Of a stretch of DNA of 64,000 bases, positions 18,816 through 28,493 are shown piece after piece; within the stretch, counting starts at the first letter, position 1; every line of letters starts with the position of its first letter. This DNA comes from Cyanothece sp. BG0011 (GTDB lineage: Bacteria > Cyanobacteriota > Cyanobacteriia > Cyanobacteriales > Microcystaceae), in the NCBI RefSeq assembly GCF_003013815.1, contig NZ_PRLH01000001.1:51419-115418 (forward strand). The letters are read 5' to 3'. The notes beneath the pieces are model-generated. The model had not been told where the DNA came from. It did not search any database and saw only the letters and a list, made by a program, of their open reading frames with translations. The position numbers and the translations under genes are program-made.

Positions 18816-19628
18816 ATGCAACAACGTGGTTTAAAATCTGTGTTCCGTTCCTTACTGGCTTCTCTTTTGGGCGTGACTCTTTTGGTGTTTTCTCCTTCAA
18901 CAGCCTTAGCGGTGAATAATCCTGAATTATTACCGGATCAAGTGACTCCGGTGGTAGATTTAGCTAATTTTCTGCCCGATCTACAAGAAGAATCCTTAAT
19001 TGAAGATATAGAAACCTTTGAACTAGATACCGGGTGGAGAATTCGGGTTTTAACCCAATACGATCGCTCTCCGGGTCGCGCGGTGATTAATTTTTGGGGG
19101 TTAGATGATAAAAGTATCCTCTTAGTGGCTGATTCCCGTGGGGGAAATATTCTCTCTTTTAGCATTGGAGACGATGTTTATGAATTACTGCCGAGAACGT
19201 TCTGGATCGAATTACAAGCCCGTTTTGGTAATATGTACTATGTGCAGGAAAACGGGGAAAACACCTCGATTCTCAACGCCCTAGACACAGTAAAAGGGTG
19301 TTTAGTCCAAGGAGGTTGTGGCGTTGTGCCAGGTTTACCCAGAGAGCAATGGATTCTCACCTTGATTACCTCTATTGTCGGGGGCTTAGTCTTCGGATTT
19401 GCAGGAACCCCTCGCAAACCCGATCAAATATTTGCTTGGCAGTGGGTTCTGATTATTTCACCTTTATGGGGTATCCTCTTTATTGCCTTTGGTATCGGTC
19501 CAGTGGTCACGAGAACCTCTGATTGGTTACCCTTATTCCGCAATGTCATGGGCTTTGCCTTAGGCGTTTTAGTGGCTTATCTGTCTCCTGTGTTAAATCA
19601 ACCCCCTGCTTCAAATCCTAATACTTAA
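18816..19628 (+). CDS. psb32: TPM-domain thylakoid protein, Psb32-like
   Basis: A 270-residue protein with a signal peptide ending near STALA, then a TPM domain (residues about 35-165: PVVDLANFLPD, GWRIRVLTQYDRSPG, SILLVADSRGG). A C-terminal region with two membrane helices (about 180-255) follows. Length and order match cyanobacterial Psb32, a photosystem II assembly and repair protein; plant homologues are luminal PSII repair factors. It should be anchored in the thylakoid with the TPM domain in the lumen. Two cysteines in the GCLVQGGCG segment may form a disulfide. Confidence 0.82.
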   Translation: MQQRGLKSVFRSLLASLLGVTLLVFSPSTALAVNNPELLPDQVTPVVDLANFLPDLQEESLIEDIETFELDTGWRIRVLTQYDRSPGRAVINFWGLDDKSILLVADSRGGNILSFSIGDDVYELLPRTFWIELQARFGNMYYVQENGENTSILNALDTVKGCLVQGGCGVVPGLPREQWILTLITSIVGGLVFGFAGTPRKPDQIFAWQWVLIISPLWGILFIAFGIGPVVTRTSDWLPLFRNVMGFALGVLVAYLSPVLNQPPASNPNT

Positions 19629-19649
19629 TTTTTATTATTTGTGCTAATG

Positions 19650-20279
19650 ATGGAATGGCACGTTAGTGATGCTCAAAGTTTAGCAATGATCGACAGGGAA
19701 ATCGGCCAAACGGTTATCTCTCCTGCTGAGTATGAAATTGTACGGCGAGTCATTTATCAAACCGCCGACTTTGACTATCTTTCTTTATTGCGTTTTTCCG
19801 AGAGGGCTTTGCAATCTGGGGCTGCGGCTTTAGCAGCCCGTAGCACTATTGTTGTTGATGTCCCGATGGTACAAGTCGGTATCGTGCCAAATCTTCAGGA
19901 TACGTTTGCCAATCCGGTTTATTGTAGTACCCAAACCATTACCCGTCCCCAGAAAGGAAAAACGACTACCGCTTGGGGTATCGAAACCTTAGCAAAACGT
20001 TATCCTGAAGCCATTTTTGTCATTGGAGACTCCCAAACGGCTTTAACTGCTTTAGTGGAATTAGTCGAAGAAGAAGAGATTAAACCTGCTTTGGTAATTG
20101 GAACCCCTGCGGGGTTTATTGGGGCAGATGTAGCAAAAGAACGGTTACACGATGCCCAAATTCCTAATATAACGGTTAATGGACGTAAAGGAAGTGCTGT
20201 GGTGGCAGTGGCTATTATTAATGGTTTACTAAACTTAGCTTGGCAAGCTTATGGTCAGTCCGAAAGTGGGGCAAGTTAA
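19650..20279 (+). CDS. cobH: precorrin-8X/cobalt-precorrin-8 methylmutase
   Basis: A 209-residue protein of the CobH/CbiC family, which moves a methyl group from C-11 to C-12 to form hydrogenobyrinate in cobalamin synthesis. Visible family blocks are AALAARSTIVVDVPMVQVGI, NPVYCSTQT and LVIGTPAGFIGADVAKE. The family's RRVIH segment, whose His is catalytic in characterised enzymes, reads RRVIY here (Tyr36). I chose the ATG at 19650 (MEWHVSD); a GTG at 19641 and an ATG at 19647 are alternatives. It starts 21 bases after psb32. No other cobalamin genes are nearby. Confidence 0.85.
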   Translation: MEWHVSDAQSLAMIDREIGQTVISPAEYEIVRRVIYQTADFDYLSLLRFSERALQSGAAALAARSTIVVDVPMVQVGIVPNLQDTFANPVYCSTQTITRPQKGKTTTAWGIETLAKRYPEAIFVIGDSQTALTALVELVEEEEIKPALVIGTPAGFIGADVAKERLHDAQIPNITVNGRKGSAVVAVAIINGLLNLAWQAYGQSESGAS

Positions 20280-20355
20280 GGTTTGTTTAAAATGATCAAT
20301 ACTAAAATGGGTAGTTAACTCTGAACCAAGATCATCCGTTAACTGAAAAATTAAA

Positions 20356-21513
20356 TCACAGCTTAATAACTAATTCCTGTTCTATGGCTTCTCGGTAAGT
20401 ATCTACCACATGATTGAGTAATAATTCCCCAAATTGGTTAAGAAACGACCATTCTTGTCCGACGTGAAGATAATGTTTTCCCATTCTCAAAGAAGGCACT
20501 AAAGGGACAGTATCGGCCAAATTCACGACACGATAGGAGTTAGGTAACAGTTGGTTGTATTTTTTCACAAAAATAGGATCGCCTACCCTCGGGCCAGCAT
20601 AAGTATACAGTTGAATTTGTTTGGAAAGTTGGGGATGTTTCAGAGCAATATCAAAAGCTGCGACAGTGGCAATGGCAGCACCCAGACTATGGCCTGTGAT
20701 ATAACAAGGAATGGATGGATCTAATTGTTGAACAATCGTTGAAGGTAAGGGATTAATCATTTTGGTGGCCATGTTGAGAAAACCCTGATGAACCCATCCA
20801 TAGGATTGATTATTAATAGGATTAATGTAATTTTCTTGAATGCTGTTAAGATTGTTTACCCACTCTGCTTTGGTTTGAGTGCCTCGAAAAACAATGATAT
20901 TTTCCTCTTGTGAGGTTAACACAAAGCCAAAATAGACAGAACGACGGTGAAAACCTTGAATTAGGGTAGGTAGGGACTCTTCAACCACTTCCCTCAACGC
21001 TCGGATCTTTTTTCCCAATGGTGTTAAAGTCCATCCTGGGGTGGGTTGAAAATTGAGATCGAATACATCTTCAATAATGTCTTGTTCAGAAGTAAAGTTA
21101 ATGATTTGTTTGTATTTCTCGAAATCTTCGCTATACTCTGGTAGAGAGGTAATTTCTCCTTGATAGTCAGGATTTTTGCTTCCTGTGTTGAACTGCTGAA
21201 CCGCTAATTTACAACAGCGAATCAACAGTTTAGACATTTCTGGGTTGTAAGGAATGGTGGGTGAGGTAGGAGCAACGGAATTAGCGATCGCTTTAATTTC
21301 TTTGACCAATTCTTGCCATTGTTTTTCTGAAGTGTAGGCAGATTCGAGGATACTTGCTTTTTCACCTAAAGTAACTTCGGATAAGGTTTCAACTGACTCA
21401 TTAAGTGAGAGAATTTTTTTGCGTCGTAACTCTTCTCGGATACTTCTAGTTAATATTCCTATCCCTAATGTGGCTAACAACAAGTGACGACGGTTAAATT
21501 GTCTCCATCTCAT
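20356..21513 (-). CDS. class 3 lipase family protein (alpha/beta hydrolase)
   Basis: A 385-residue protein with a class 3 (fungal-type) lipase domain. The nucleophile elbow is GHSLG with Ser276, followed by a candidate catalytic Asp334 (LADTVP) and His350 (HYLHVGQ). The oxyanion region is VFRGTQT. The N-terminus has NRRHLLLATLGIGIL, a twin-arginine plus hydrophobic stretch that suggests export or membrane anchoring. Family members hydrolyse acylglycerols or galactolipids. It converges on cobH and is followed by a small membrane protein gene upstream on the same strand, 37 bases away. Confidence 0.83.
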   Translation of the reverse strand: MRWRQFNRRHLLLATLGIGILTRSIREELRRKKILSLNESVETLSEVTLGEKASILESAYTSEKQWQELVKEIKAIANSVAPTSPTIPYNPEMSKLLIRCCKLAVQQFNTGSKNPDYQGEITSLPEYSEDFEKYKQIINFTSEQDIIEDVFDLNFQPTPGWTLTPLGKKIRALREVVEESLPTLIQGFHRRSVYFGFVLTSQEENIIVFRGTQTKAEWVNNLNSIQENYINPINNQSYGWVHQGFLNMATKMINPLPSTIVQQLDPSIPCYITGHSLGAAIATVAAFDIALKHPQLSKQIQLYTYAGPRVGDPIFVKKYNQLLPNSYRVVNLADTVPLVPSLRMGKHYLHVGQEWSFLNQFGELLLNHVVDTYREAIEQELVIKL

Positions 21514-21550
21514 CAGATGATTGTCTCCCTAATTAATAATAGTTAGCTGA

Positions 21551-22063
21551 TTATTTTTGGTGTTCTTTAGATAAAGGTAATTGATGCCAAGCTCGTCGCA
21601 AAGATTGTTCATGAATTCGTTGAGCATTCAAATAATAAAGATCAGTGATTCTGCCGACCGTTAATGTGAACATTAAATAGGATGCAGAGGTTGCCCAACT
21701 GGTAATGATGGGAATAAAAAATAGACCAAGCGCATAAATAATGATATAAGACATTAACATGGTTCCCAACGCTCCCAAAAACCCTAAAATACTGAATATG
21801 ATTGTTACTACATTTTGTCCTTTAAGATATCTCCATTCAGCACCAATATCTCTAATCATTTTCCCGTTTAAAATAATTAAAGCTATAAGTTTAAGTTCTA
21901 AAAGCCAAGGAAAGGGAGGAATAGAACCAATCACAGCAGCTCCCAGTGAATAATCAATAATTAAAACACGAACTTTTGAATGAATACTCAGAACGGTTTT
22001 TAGTCCGATTATTGTTGACTGAAAGTTAGGTGGATTCTGTGATGGTTCTTTTTGTTCTGCCAT
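21551..22063 (-). CDS. small membrane protein of unknown function
   Basis: A 170-residue protein with a polar N-terminus and about four hydrophobic segments, among them AVIGSIPPFPWLLELKLIALIIL, TIIFSILGFLGALGTML and IIIYALGLFFIPIITSWA. The C-terminus is basic and helical. The pattern (IPPFPWLLELKLIALI followed by glycine-rich helices) loosely recalls DUF697/YcjF-like proteins, but I would not assign it. It precedes the lipase gene in the same direction and may be co-transcribed. Confidence 0.6.
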   Translation of the reverse strand: MAEQKEPSQNPPNFQSTIIGLKTVLSIHSKVRVLIIDYSLGAAVIGSIPPFPWLLELKLIALIILNGKMIRDIGAEWRYLKGQNVVTIIFSILGFLGALGTMLMSYIIIYALGLFFIPIITSWATSASYLMFTLTVGRITDLYYLNAQRIHEQSLRRAWHQLPLSKEHQK

Positions 22064-22223
22064 GATAAATTAAAGAATAACTTTTCCCTGAGTTAATTAA
22101 TTTTTAAGAGCAAGGAAAGTTGATTTTACAGGGAATATGTAATTGAGCAGTTACTAAATTATCAGGGGTTAAAATTTATTATCAACGACTCATTCAGCAA
22201 CGCCAATTTCCCAAGTCAGCTTA

Positions 22224-23606
22224 TCAAGATACCTCTGGAGTTTCAACCACTGTTGATTCTGAAGATTTAAACACTATTCTTAGAAGGGGAGGTGCTAAGA
22301 AAGTTGTGAAAATTACCATTAAAATAATGCCTACATCAATGGATGGAGGAAGTACGCCGGTAGCAGCACCTAAACCAGCAAAAACCAATCCGACTTCCCC
22401 TCTGGGTATCATTCCTGTACCAATTGCAATACGGTTTACTTTTTCTTCTGAGAAGGCAAAGAAACCAGACGTGACCTTTCCGATAATAGCAACGACAATC
22501 AAAAAAGCTGCAATAATTAAACCCTCTCGGTTGGCAGGAACTGAAGGATTTAAAATGCTAAGATCGGTTTTAGAACCAATAGAAACAAAAAATACAGTAG
22601 CCAAAAGATTTACGAGAACACTTGACCGTTCTATAAAGATTTCCTTATATTTGGTGCTACTTAAAACTAAACCAGCAGCAAAAGCTCCCAAAATACTTTC
22701 TAATCCGATTGAACCAGCAATAACACTCATTAACAAGAGTAGGGTAAATGCTCCTCGTCCGATACTTTTGGGCGACTTTAATTTCTCTGACTGTTCAACA
22801 AACCAAGAACCAAAAAATTGGTTCATTAAAACAGCAAGCATAATAAAAGAAGCCGCAATCAAAATTAAACTAATGCCATTGCCAACATCAATTTTCCCCG
22901 TTTCGACGATACTAATTATCACTGCTAGAATAACGATTCCGAGAATATCATCAATAATAGCAGCACCTAAAATAATTTGACCTTCTTTAGATTTAAGTAC
23001 CCCCATATCTTGCATCACTTGTGCTGTAATACCAATACTGGTGGCGGTTAAAGCGGCTCCAGCAAATAATGCCGGCAGAGTGGCAACATGAAATAGAAGG
23101 GTTAAGCCGAAAAAACCTAAAACAAAAGGAAGACCAAAACCAACGATGGCGACCATTGCTGATTGCAATCCAACTTTTAACAAATCTTCTAGGTCAGATT
23201 CTAAACCAATAGTAAATAATAATATCCCGACCCCCAATTCAGCATAATTTTCAAAAATTGTCTTAACCGGCCCATCGAATACTTCCTTGATTACCTCTAA
23301 ATCAACATGAGTCAGTGAATGAATCAAGCTGATGAACGAAGTATTAACTTCACCACCTTCTAAAACTAGAATATGTAATCCGGAAATCCCAATCACTAAA
23401 CCGGCGATTAAATTCCCTAACACTGATGGTAATCCAACTCTAGCTGCTAATTCTTCAAACACAGCACTGGTAAGCAATAAAGCCAGACCGGTAAGTCCAA
23501 TGGCAATTGCTAGGGCTTTTCCAAAACCTTCTCCTTCTATGGCAACAGCCAAAAGGGAAGTGGAGGAATTTAACCATCCCACAGACAATAATAAACTTTG
23601 TAGCAT
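22224..23606 (-). CDS. CPA2-family cation:proton antiporter
   Basis: A 460-residue protein with about twelve to thirteen membrane helices. The core contains GVGILLFTIGLESDLEDLL and, later, IIDDILGIVIL. Its paired aspartates are the proton/cation site of electrogenic Na+(K+)/H+ antiporters. No RCK/TrkA-N domain follows, so it is the short form. An ATG at 23606 begins a hydrophobic leader-like first helix. It would regulate internal pH or sodium from the plasma or thylakoid membrane. The cation preference cannot be told from sequence. Confidence 0.88.
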   Translation of the reverse strand: MLQSLLLSVGWLNSSTSLLAVAIEGEGFGKALAIAIGLTGLALLLTSAVFEELAARVGLPSVLGNLIAGLVIGISGLHILVLEGGEVNTSFISLIHSLTHVDLEVIKEVFDGPVKTIFENYAELGVGILLFTIGLESDLEDLLKVGLQSAMVAIVGFGLPFVLGFFGLTLLFHVATLPALFAGAALTATSIGITAQVMQDMGVLKSKEGQIILGAAIIDDILGIVILAVIISIVETGKIDVGNGISLILIAASFIMLAVLMNQFFGSWFVEQSEKLKSPKSIGRGAFTLLLLMSVIAGSIGLESILGAFAAGLVLSSTKYKEIFIERSSVLVNLLATVFFVSIGSKTDLSILNPSVPANREGLIIAAFLIVVAIIGKVTSGFFAFSEEKVNRIAIGTGMIPRGEVGLVFAGLGAATGVLPPSIDVGIILMVIFTTFLAPPLLRIVFKSSESTVVETPEVS

Positions 23607-23656
23607 TGTTATTTATAAACTGAAGATTTTTACGAATCGCAATCATATTGTAGTTG

Positions 23657-25048
23657 TTACAATCGAACATTGACATTGAGACTAGCTATGACAGCCTCAG
23701 CAGCAGATTCTCCTGTACGCACAGCTCCATCAAAAAATCCTGGCCAGCGATCAGCAATTTCTGAACCGGCCCAATGAATGCGTCCTGTCGGAGCGGAAAG
23801 GGTATAGCCAAAGCTTGTCCATACCCCAGGGGGCATAAAGGCGGCATAACCTCCACCGATCCATTGATTCGTCGGCCAGTCTACAATATCAAAAGTATTT
23901 GCAGACAAAGCCTCATCCCCTAAATAAGCGGCTAGATCAGATAAGATCACAGAGCGACGTTCAGACTCATTAAGCTGTTGCCAGCGATGATAGCGATCGC
24001 CTACCACAAAAGTTGCAATTACTCCTTTACCACTTCTGGGATCGGAGCTATCAGCAAATAACTCGATCCACTCTGTGTTTCCCATACCGACACCAGCTAG
24101 TCCTTTTTCTCGCCAAAATGGTGTCTCATATGAAATCAACAATTTAGCTAAGGTTCCCATAGGAAACCTTTGGGTAAGTTGTTGTCGTGCTGCTGGTAGG
24201 GGTGGCTCATAAACAATACGGCCTGCCAGATGGGGCGGCATCGCAACAATGACGAATCTTGCTCTGTAGACTTTTTTTAGGGTTTCTAGGCAAATTCCAG
24301 TTTCATCTTGACTAATCTTAACAACAGCTTCATTGAGGTGAATGGGATTGTTTAGTTCTGCTGCAATTTTTTGAGGAATTTGTCCTGCTCCATCATGGAT
24401 TAGTTCAGCCTCAGGATGCTCAGACTGAGAGGCACAGCGATTTCCCCAAAGGACGTGCAACAGAGAAACTTGCCCAGGTTCTGCTGGACCTAGAAATCCA
24501 ACAGCGCGAACCATGTAGGCAAAATACCATCGACCAAAATCTGTTTTCGTGTTCTCCTCAATCCATTGAGCAAAGGTTTGAGAATCCAATTTTGAATTTT
24601 CGGCGTTACGTTCAGGATGACCCGGTGTCATTGCAGTTGAAAGCTCATTAAAACGATTCCAGGCTTCTGTGGCATCCTGCCATTCTTCTTCACTAATATC
24701 TGGTCTTTCTCCTTCAAAAAACCCTTGAAAGAATCCGTTGAATTGAAAACGTTGTCCCTCGTATAAAAGGACGGTTTGACCCTCTAGAGGAGAAGGAAAG
24801 CGAAGAATTTGATATTCATTGAGTAGGGCAAGAAATCGGTCTTGAGTTGGCCCAACCCACTGACCTCCGAAGTCAACATATTGATCTGGGGCAACATAAC
24901 GCCCATACATTCGCCCACCAATACGTTCTTGCGCTTCTAAAACTAAAACTTGATAACCTGCTCTTTGAAGGTTGCGAGCAGCGACGAGTCCTGATAATCC
25001 TGCTCCCACAACGATACAATCATAGAAAACTTTCTCTAAATTTGACAT
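23657..25048 (-). CDS. flavin monoamine oxidase family protein
   Basis: A 463-residue FAD enzyme. Its N-terminal motif is VVGAGLSGLVAARNL, followed by LEAQERIGGRM, the family's GGQWVGPTQ block, and a C-terminal FAD cap (IHWAGSEIADRWPGFFDGAVRTGE). It belongs to the monoamine/polyamine oxidase group. An amine, polyamine or L-amino acid substrate is likely, releasing ammonia, H2O2 and an aldehyde or keto acid. No signal peptide is evident. It is a monocistronic-looking gene 50 bases upstream of the antiporter on the same strand. Confidence 0.86.
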   Translation of the reverse strand: MSNLEKVFYDCIVVGAGLSGLVAARNLQRAGYQVLVLEAQERIGGRMYGRYVAPDQYVDFGGQWVGPTQDRFLALLNEYQILRFPSPLEGQTVLLYEGQRFQFNGFFQGFFEGERPDISEEEWQDATEAWNRFNELSTAMTPGHPERNAENSKLDSQTFAQWIEENTKTDFGRWYFAYMVRAVGFLGPAEPGQVSLLHVLWGNRCASQSEHPEAELIHDGAGQIPQKIAAELNNPIHLNEAVVKISQDETGICLETLKKVYRARFVIVAMPPHLAGRIVYEPPLPAARQQLTQRFPMGTLAKLLISYETPFWREKGLAGVGMGNTEWIELFADSSDPRSGKGVIATFVVGDRYHRWQQLNESERRSVILSDLAAYLGDEALSANTFDIVDWPTNQWIGGGYAAFMPPGVWTSFGYTLSAPTGRIHWAGSEIADRWPGFFDGAVRTGESAAEAVIASLNVNVRL

Positions 25049-25360
25049 AACTTAATGTAATGAAAGCGTGGATATATAATTCTTTTAATCAGTCTGATTT
25101 AATTGTATCTTACTTATGTTTCCTAGAAATTAAATATTAAATTGTTGGTCAAGGCTTCTTAGGAACTCACCATAATTGATTATGGTTAGCATCGAGTAAA
25201 CTATCAAATTCTCAAGAAAATTTAAAATAAATTTTTCTTAACCTCAAAAACTAAAAACACTTATACAATAATGTCAAACTATTTTATTAGTTTTATGATG
25301 GTTTCCACGTTTGGTCGGACAGAAATAGTGATGTAAAAATTAAAGATATTTAAAGAAATG
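25049..25360. other. intergenic region with two AT-rich inverted repeats
   Basis: The region lies between the start of the amine oxidase gene and the end of ileS, both on the minus strand. It holds a short perfect hairpin (ACCATAA/TTATGGT, 25169-25186, four-base loop) and a longer AT-rich imperfect one at 25214-25239. These may be part of the oxidase promoter or extra termination signals. No gene is seen. Confidence 0.4.
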
Positions 25361-25381
25361 AGGTGCGCTATTAACGCACCT
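25361..25381 (-). terminator. probable rho-independent terminator of ileS
   Basis: A perfect seven-base stem (AGGTGCG/CGCACCT) with a seven-base loop lies nine bases past the ileS stop codon. It is followed in the minus direction by a T-rich stretch interrupted by other bases. The stem is strong; the U-tract is imperfect. Confidence 0.6.
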
Positions 25382-25390
25382 TAAACCTTA

Positions 25391-28270
25391 CTAAAATTCC
25401 CCAACTAAAGCAGCATTACACCGTTCGCAAATGGTAGGATCATCTTTAAATTCTCCGACTTTTGTAGAATAGTTCCAACAGCGATCGCATTTTTCTCCTT
25501 CTGCTTTAATAACCCCCACAGAAACTAAGTCGGACTCACTTTGATAGTCTGCTTTTTTAATACTATCTAAACTATCAACTAATTCCACTTGAGAGGTTAA
25601 GACAAAATAGCGTAATTCATCCACATGATTTCCCGTTAAACTATCAGCAGGATTGAATTTTTCTAATTTTTGTCTTAATTCTTGATCCCGAACGTAAAGT
25701 AACACTTTCGCATCTAAAGATGATCCGATCGCTTTTTCTTTTCTGGCTAATTCTAGGGCGTTGTTTACTTCGTTTCTCATTGCCCTGATTTTTGTCCAGG
25801 AAGCGGATAATTCTGGGTTTTCCCACTGTTTTGATGTTTTCACCCATCCGGCTTCAAAAACGGATTTTTGAGGGGTTTCGTAGGGTAAAAATTGCCAAAT
25901 ATCTTCGGCCATGTGACATAATACAGGGGCGATCGCTTTTGCTAAATTTTCAATAGCCACTGCTAGTACAGTTTGACAACTACGACGACGCATGGACTCA
26001 GGATGAGAAATATAGAGTCTATCTTTGGCAATATCGAGATAGAAATTAGATAAATCTACCACACAGAAATTTTGTACCGTTTGGAAGAAACGGAAGAATT
26101 GATAAGTTTCAAACGCATCAGTCACTTCTGTAAAGACTTCGCTGATACGATGTAACATATAACGATCTAATTCGGGTAATTCTTCATAGCTTACCGCATC
26201 TTTATTGGGATCAAAATCGTGTAAGTTACCGAGTAAAAATCGGGCGGTGTTGCGAATCTTACGATAAATATCAGATAACTGTTTAAGGATGGTTTTACCG
26301 ATAGGAACATCTGAAGAATAATCTACTGATGATACCCATAATCTTAACACATCTGCCCCATAAGGAGGATCTTGTTTCTGGTTGTTGCCTCCATTAATAA
26401 TAACCTTTGGATCGACAATATTTCCCAATGACTTACTCATTTTATATCCTTTTTCATCTAAGACGAAACCATGGGTTAATACTGTTTTATAAGGGGCAAT
26501 TTCATTAACAGCGACACTGGTTAATAAACTAGACTGAAACCAACCCCGATGTTGATCACTTCCTTCTAAATAAATATCAGCAGGATACTTTAATTCTGGT
26601 CTTTGTTTTGCTACTGAAGCCCAAGAAGATCCAGAGTCAAACCAGACATCCATGGTATCAGTTCCTTTACGATAGTTGTGGGCATCTGCTTTATATTTCT
26701 CAGGTAATAACTCTTCTACAGACATCTCCCACCAAGCGTCTGAGCCTTTTTCAGCAAAAATTGTCTGAATATGGTTAATGGTTTCTTCTGTTAGTAAAGG
26801 TTCATTGGTTTCGTTATGATAAAAAACAGGAATCGGTACACCCCAATTCCGTTGACGAGAAATACACCAATCTGAGCGATCGCTAACCATTGGCGTGATT
26901 CTATTTTCTCCTTGTGCAGGAATCCATTGCACTGTTTTAATAGCAGTTAAAGCAGCATCACGGAATCCTTTTACAGAAGCAAACCATTGTTCAGTGGCTC
27001 TAAAAATGGTCGGTTTTTTGGTGCGCCAATCATAAGGATATTTATGTTGATAGGCTTCTTCTTTTAATAATGAGCCTTTTTCTTTTAACTCATTAATAAT
27101 GACTTCGTTGGCATCTTTGAGAACATTTAACCCGGCAAATTGTCCAGCCTCTTCGGTAAAGTTTCCTTTAGCATCCACAGGAGACAAAACCCCTAAACCA
27201 TACCGTTGTCCTACCATATAATCTTCTTGTCCGTGACCCGGTGCAGTATGAACTAAACCGGTTCCTGACTCAGTGGTAACATAGTCACCGCCGATGAGAA
27301 TTTTACTCTCTCTATCGTATAAAGGATGACGATAAATGGTATGTTCTAAGGCTTTTCCTGGGAGAGTTGCTTTTACCGTTAACTCAGTTTCAAAGGTAGT
27401 GGATAACCGTTCTACTAAATCAGCAGCAACAATTAAATATTGATACTGACAAACATCAGAACTCTGTTCGACTACCGCATAATTGAGATCAGGATTAAGG
27501 GCAACCGCTAAGTTTCCCGGAAGAGTCCAAGGGGTAGTTGTCCAGATAGCAACTCCCAAATTGTTTAAGAAAGGTTGTAAAATTTCTGCTGCATCTTTTG
27601 AAGCGTTAATGATAGGAAAAGCAGCAAAAATACTTCTTGATGTATGACCTTCAGGATATTCTAATTCTGCCTCAGCTAAAGCGGTTTGAGAACTGGGACT
27701 CCAATGAACCGGTTTAAGTCCTCGATAAATGTACCCTTTTAAGACCATTTCCCCAAAGACCCCAATTTGTGCGGCTTCGTATTCAGGGGTTAAGGTTAAA
27801 TAGGGGTTTTCCCAGTCTCCCCACACGCCGAACCGTTTGAACCCTTCAGCTTGTTCTTGTTGGGTTTTAAGGGCAAAATCACGGGCTTTATGGCGTAATT
27901 TGAGAGGGGTTAACCCTTCCCTCTCTTTTGACTTCATACTTTGTAATACTTTGAGTTCGATGGGGAGTCCGTGACAGTCCCAACCAGGAACATAACGAAC
28001 TTTATAACCTCGCAATAGTTTATATTTATTGATAATGTCTTTGAGGGTTTTGTTTAAGGCGTGGCCCATATGTAGGGAACCGTTGGCATAGGGGGGGCCA
28101 TCGTGAAGGACAAATACGTCTTCGGGGTTTTCTTGAGATAGTTTCTCATAAATTTGATGATCTGCCCAAAATTGCTGTAATTCGGGTTCTCGCTTCACCG
28201 CATTAGCCCGCATACTAAAATCAGTCTTGGGTAGGTTTACCGTATCTTTGTAGCTTTTGGGTTCTGTCAC
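25391..28270 (-). CDS. ileS: isoleucyl-tRNA synthetase
   Basis: A 959-residue class I synthetase. The HIGH-type motif is HMGH (67-70, in PYANGSLHMGH), followed by the CP1 editing domain and the KMSKS motif (GYKMSKSLGN). The anticodon-binding helical domain and a C-terminal zinc module with two CxxC pairs (CDRCW, CERCN) follow. It charges tRNA-Ile with isoleucine and edits valine in the cytoplasm. Length and domain order are normal for the bacterial type. It is followed by a hairpin terminator and appears monocistronic. Confidence 0.97.
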   Translation of the reverse strand: MTEPKSYKDTVNLPKTDFSMRANAVKREPELQQFWADHQIYEKLSQENPEDVFVLHDGPPYANGSLHMGHALNKTLKDIINKYKLLRGYKVRYVPGWDCHGLPIELKVLQSMKSKEREGLTPLKLRHKARDFALKTQQEQAEGFKRFGVWGDWENPYLTLTPEYEAAQIGVFGEMVLKGYIYRGLKPVHWSPSSQTALAEAELEYPEGHTSRSIFAAFPIINASKDAAEILQPFLNNLGVAIWTTTPWTLPGNLAVALNPDLNYAVVEQSSDVCQYQYLIVAADLVERLSTTFETELTVKATLPGKALEHTIYRHPLYDRESKILIGGDYVTTESGTGLVHTAPGHGQEDYMVGQRYGLGVLSPVDAKGNFTEEAGQFAGLNVLKDANEVIINELKEKGSLLKEEAYQHKYPYDWRTKKPTIFRATEQWFASVKGFRDAALTAIKTVQWIPAQGENRITPMVSDRSDWCISRQRNWGVPIPVFYHNETNEPLLTEETINHIQTIFAEKGSDAWWEMSVEELLPEKYKADAHNYRKGTDTMDVWFDSGSSWASVAKQRPELKYPADIYLEGSDQHRGWFQSSLLTSVAVNEIAPYKTVLTHGFVLDEKGYKMSKSLGNIVDPKVIINGGNNQKQDPPYGADVLRLWVSSVDYSSDVPIGKTILKQLSDIYRKIRNTARFLLGNLHDFDPNKDAVSYEELPELDRYMLHRISEVFTEVTDAFETYQFFRFFQTVQNFCVVDLSNFYLDIAKDRLYISHPESMRRRSCQTVLAVAIENLAKAIAPVLCHMAEDIWQFLPYETPQKSVFEAGWVKTSKQWENPELSASWTKIRAMRNEVNNALELARKEKAIGSSLDAKVLLYVRDQELRQKLEKFNPADSLTGNHVDELRYFVLTSQVELVDSLDSIKKADYQSESDLVSVGVIKAEGEKCDRCWNYSTKVGEFKDDPTICERCNAALVGEF

Positions 28271-28493
28271 AGTAGTAATTAGAAATTATTGTATTGTTTC
28301 ACTCCTTTTTATGATATTACATTGGAATTAGTCATTGAACCCTAAAAAGTATTTTCTATAAATACAAGCCTTGCTACCACTTATCAATCACTTTATTTTG
28401 AATAAAAAATATCAAAATAATTCTCTGATTGTTGATCTAAAAATAACTAAGATGATGGAGAAAGTCCATCACTATTTTAGTCCGATTAAATCG

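Noticed and set aside
22306..22980. A 224-residue plus-strand open frame
   Set aside because: It lies wholly antisense within the cation antiporter gene, has Pro/Thr/Lys-rich non-protein-like composition and no recognisable motif.
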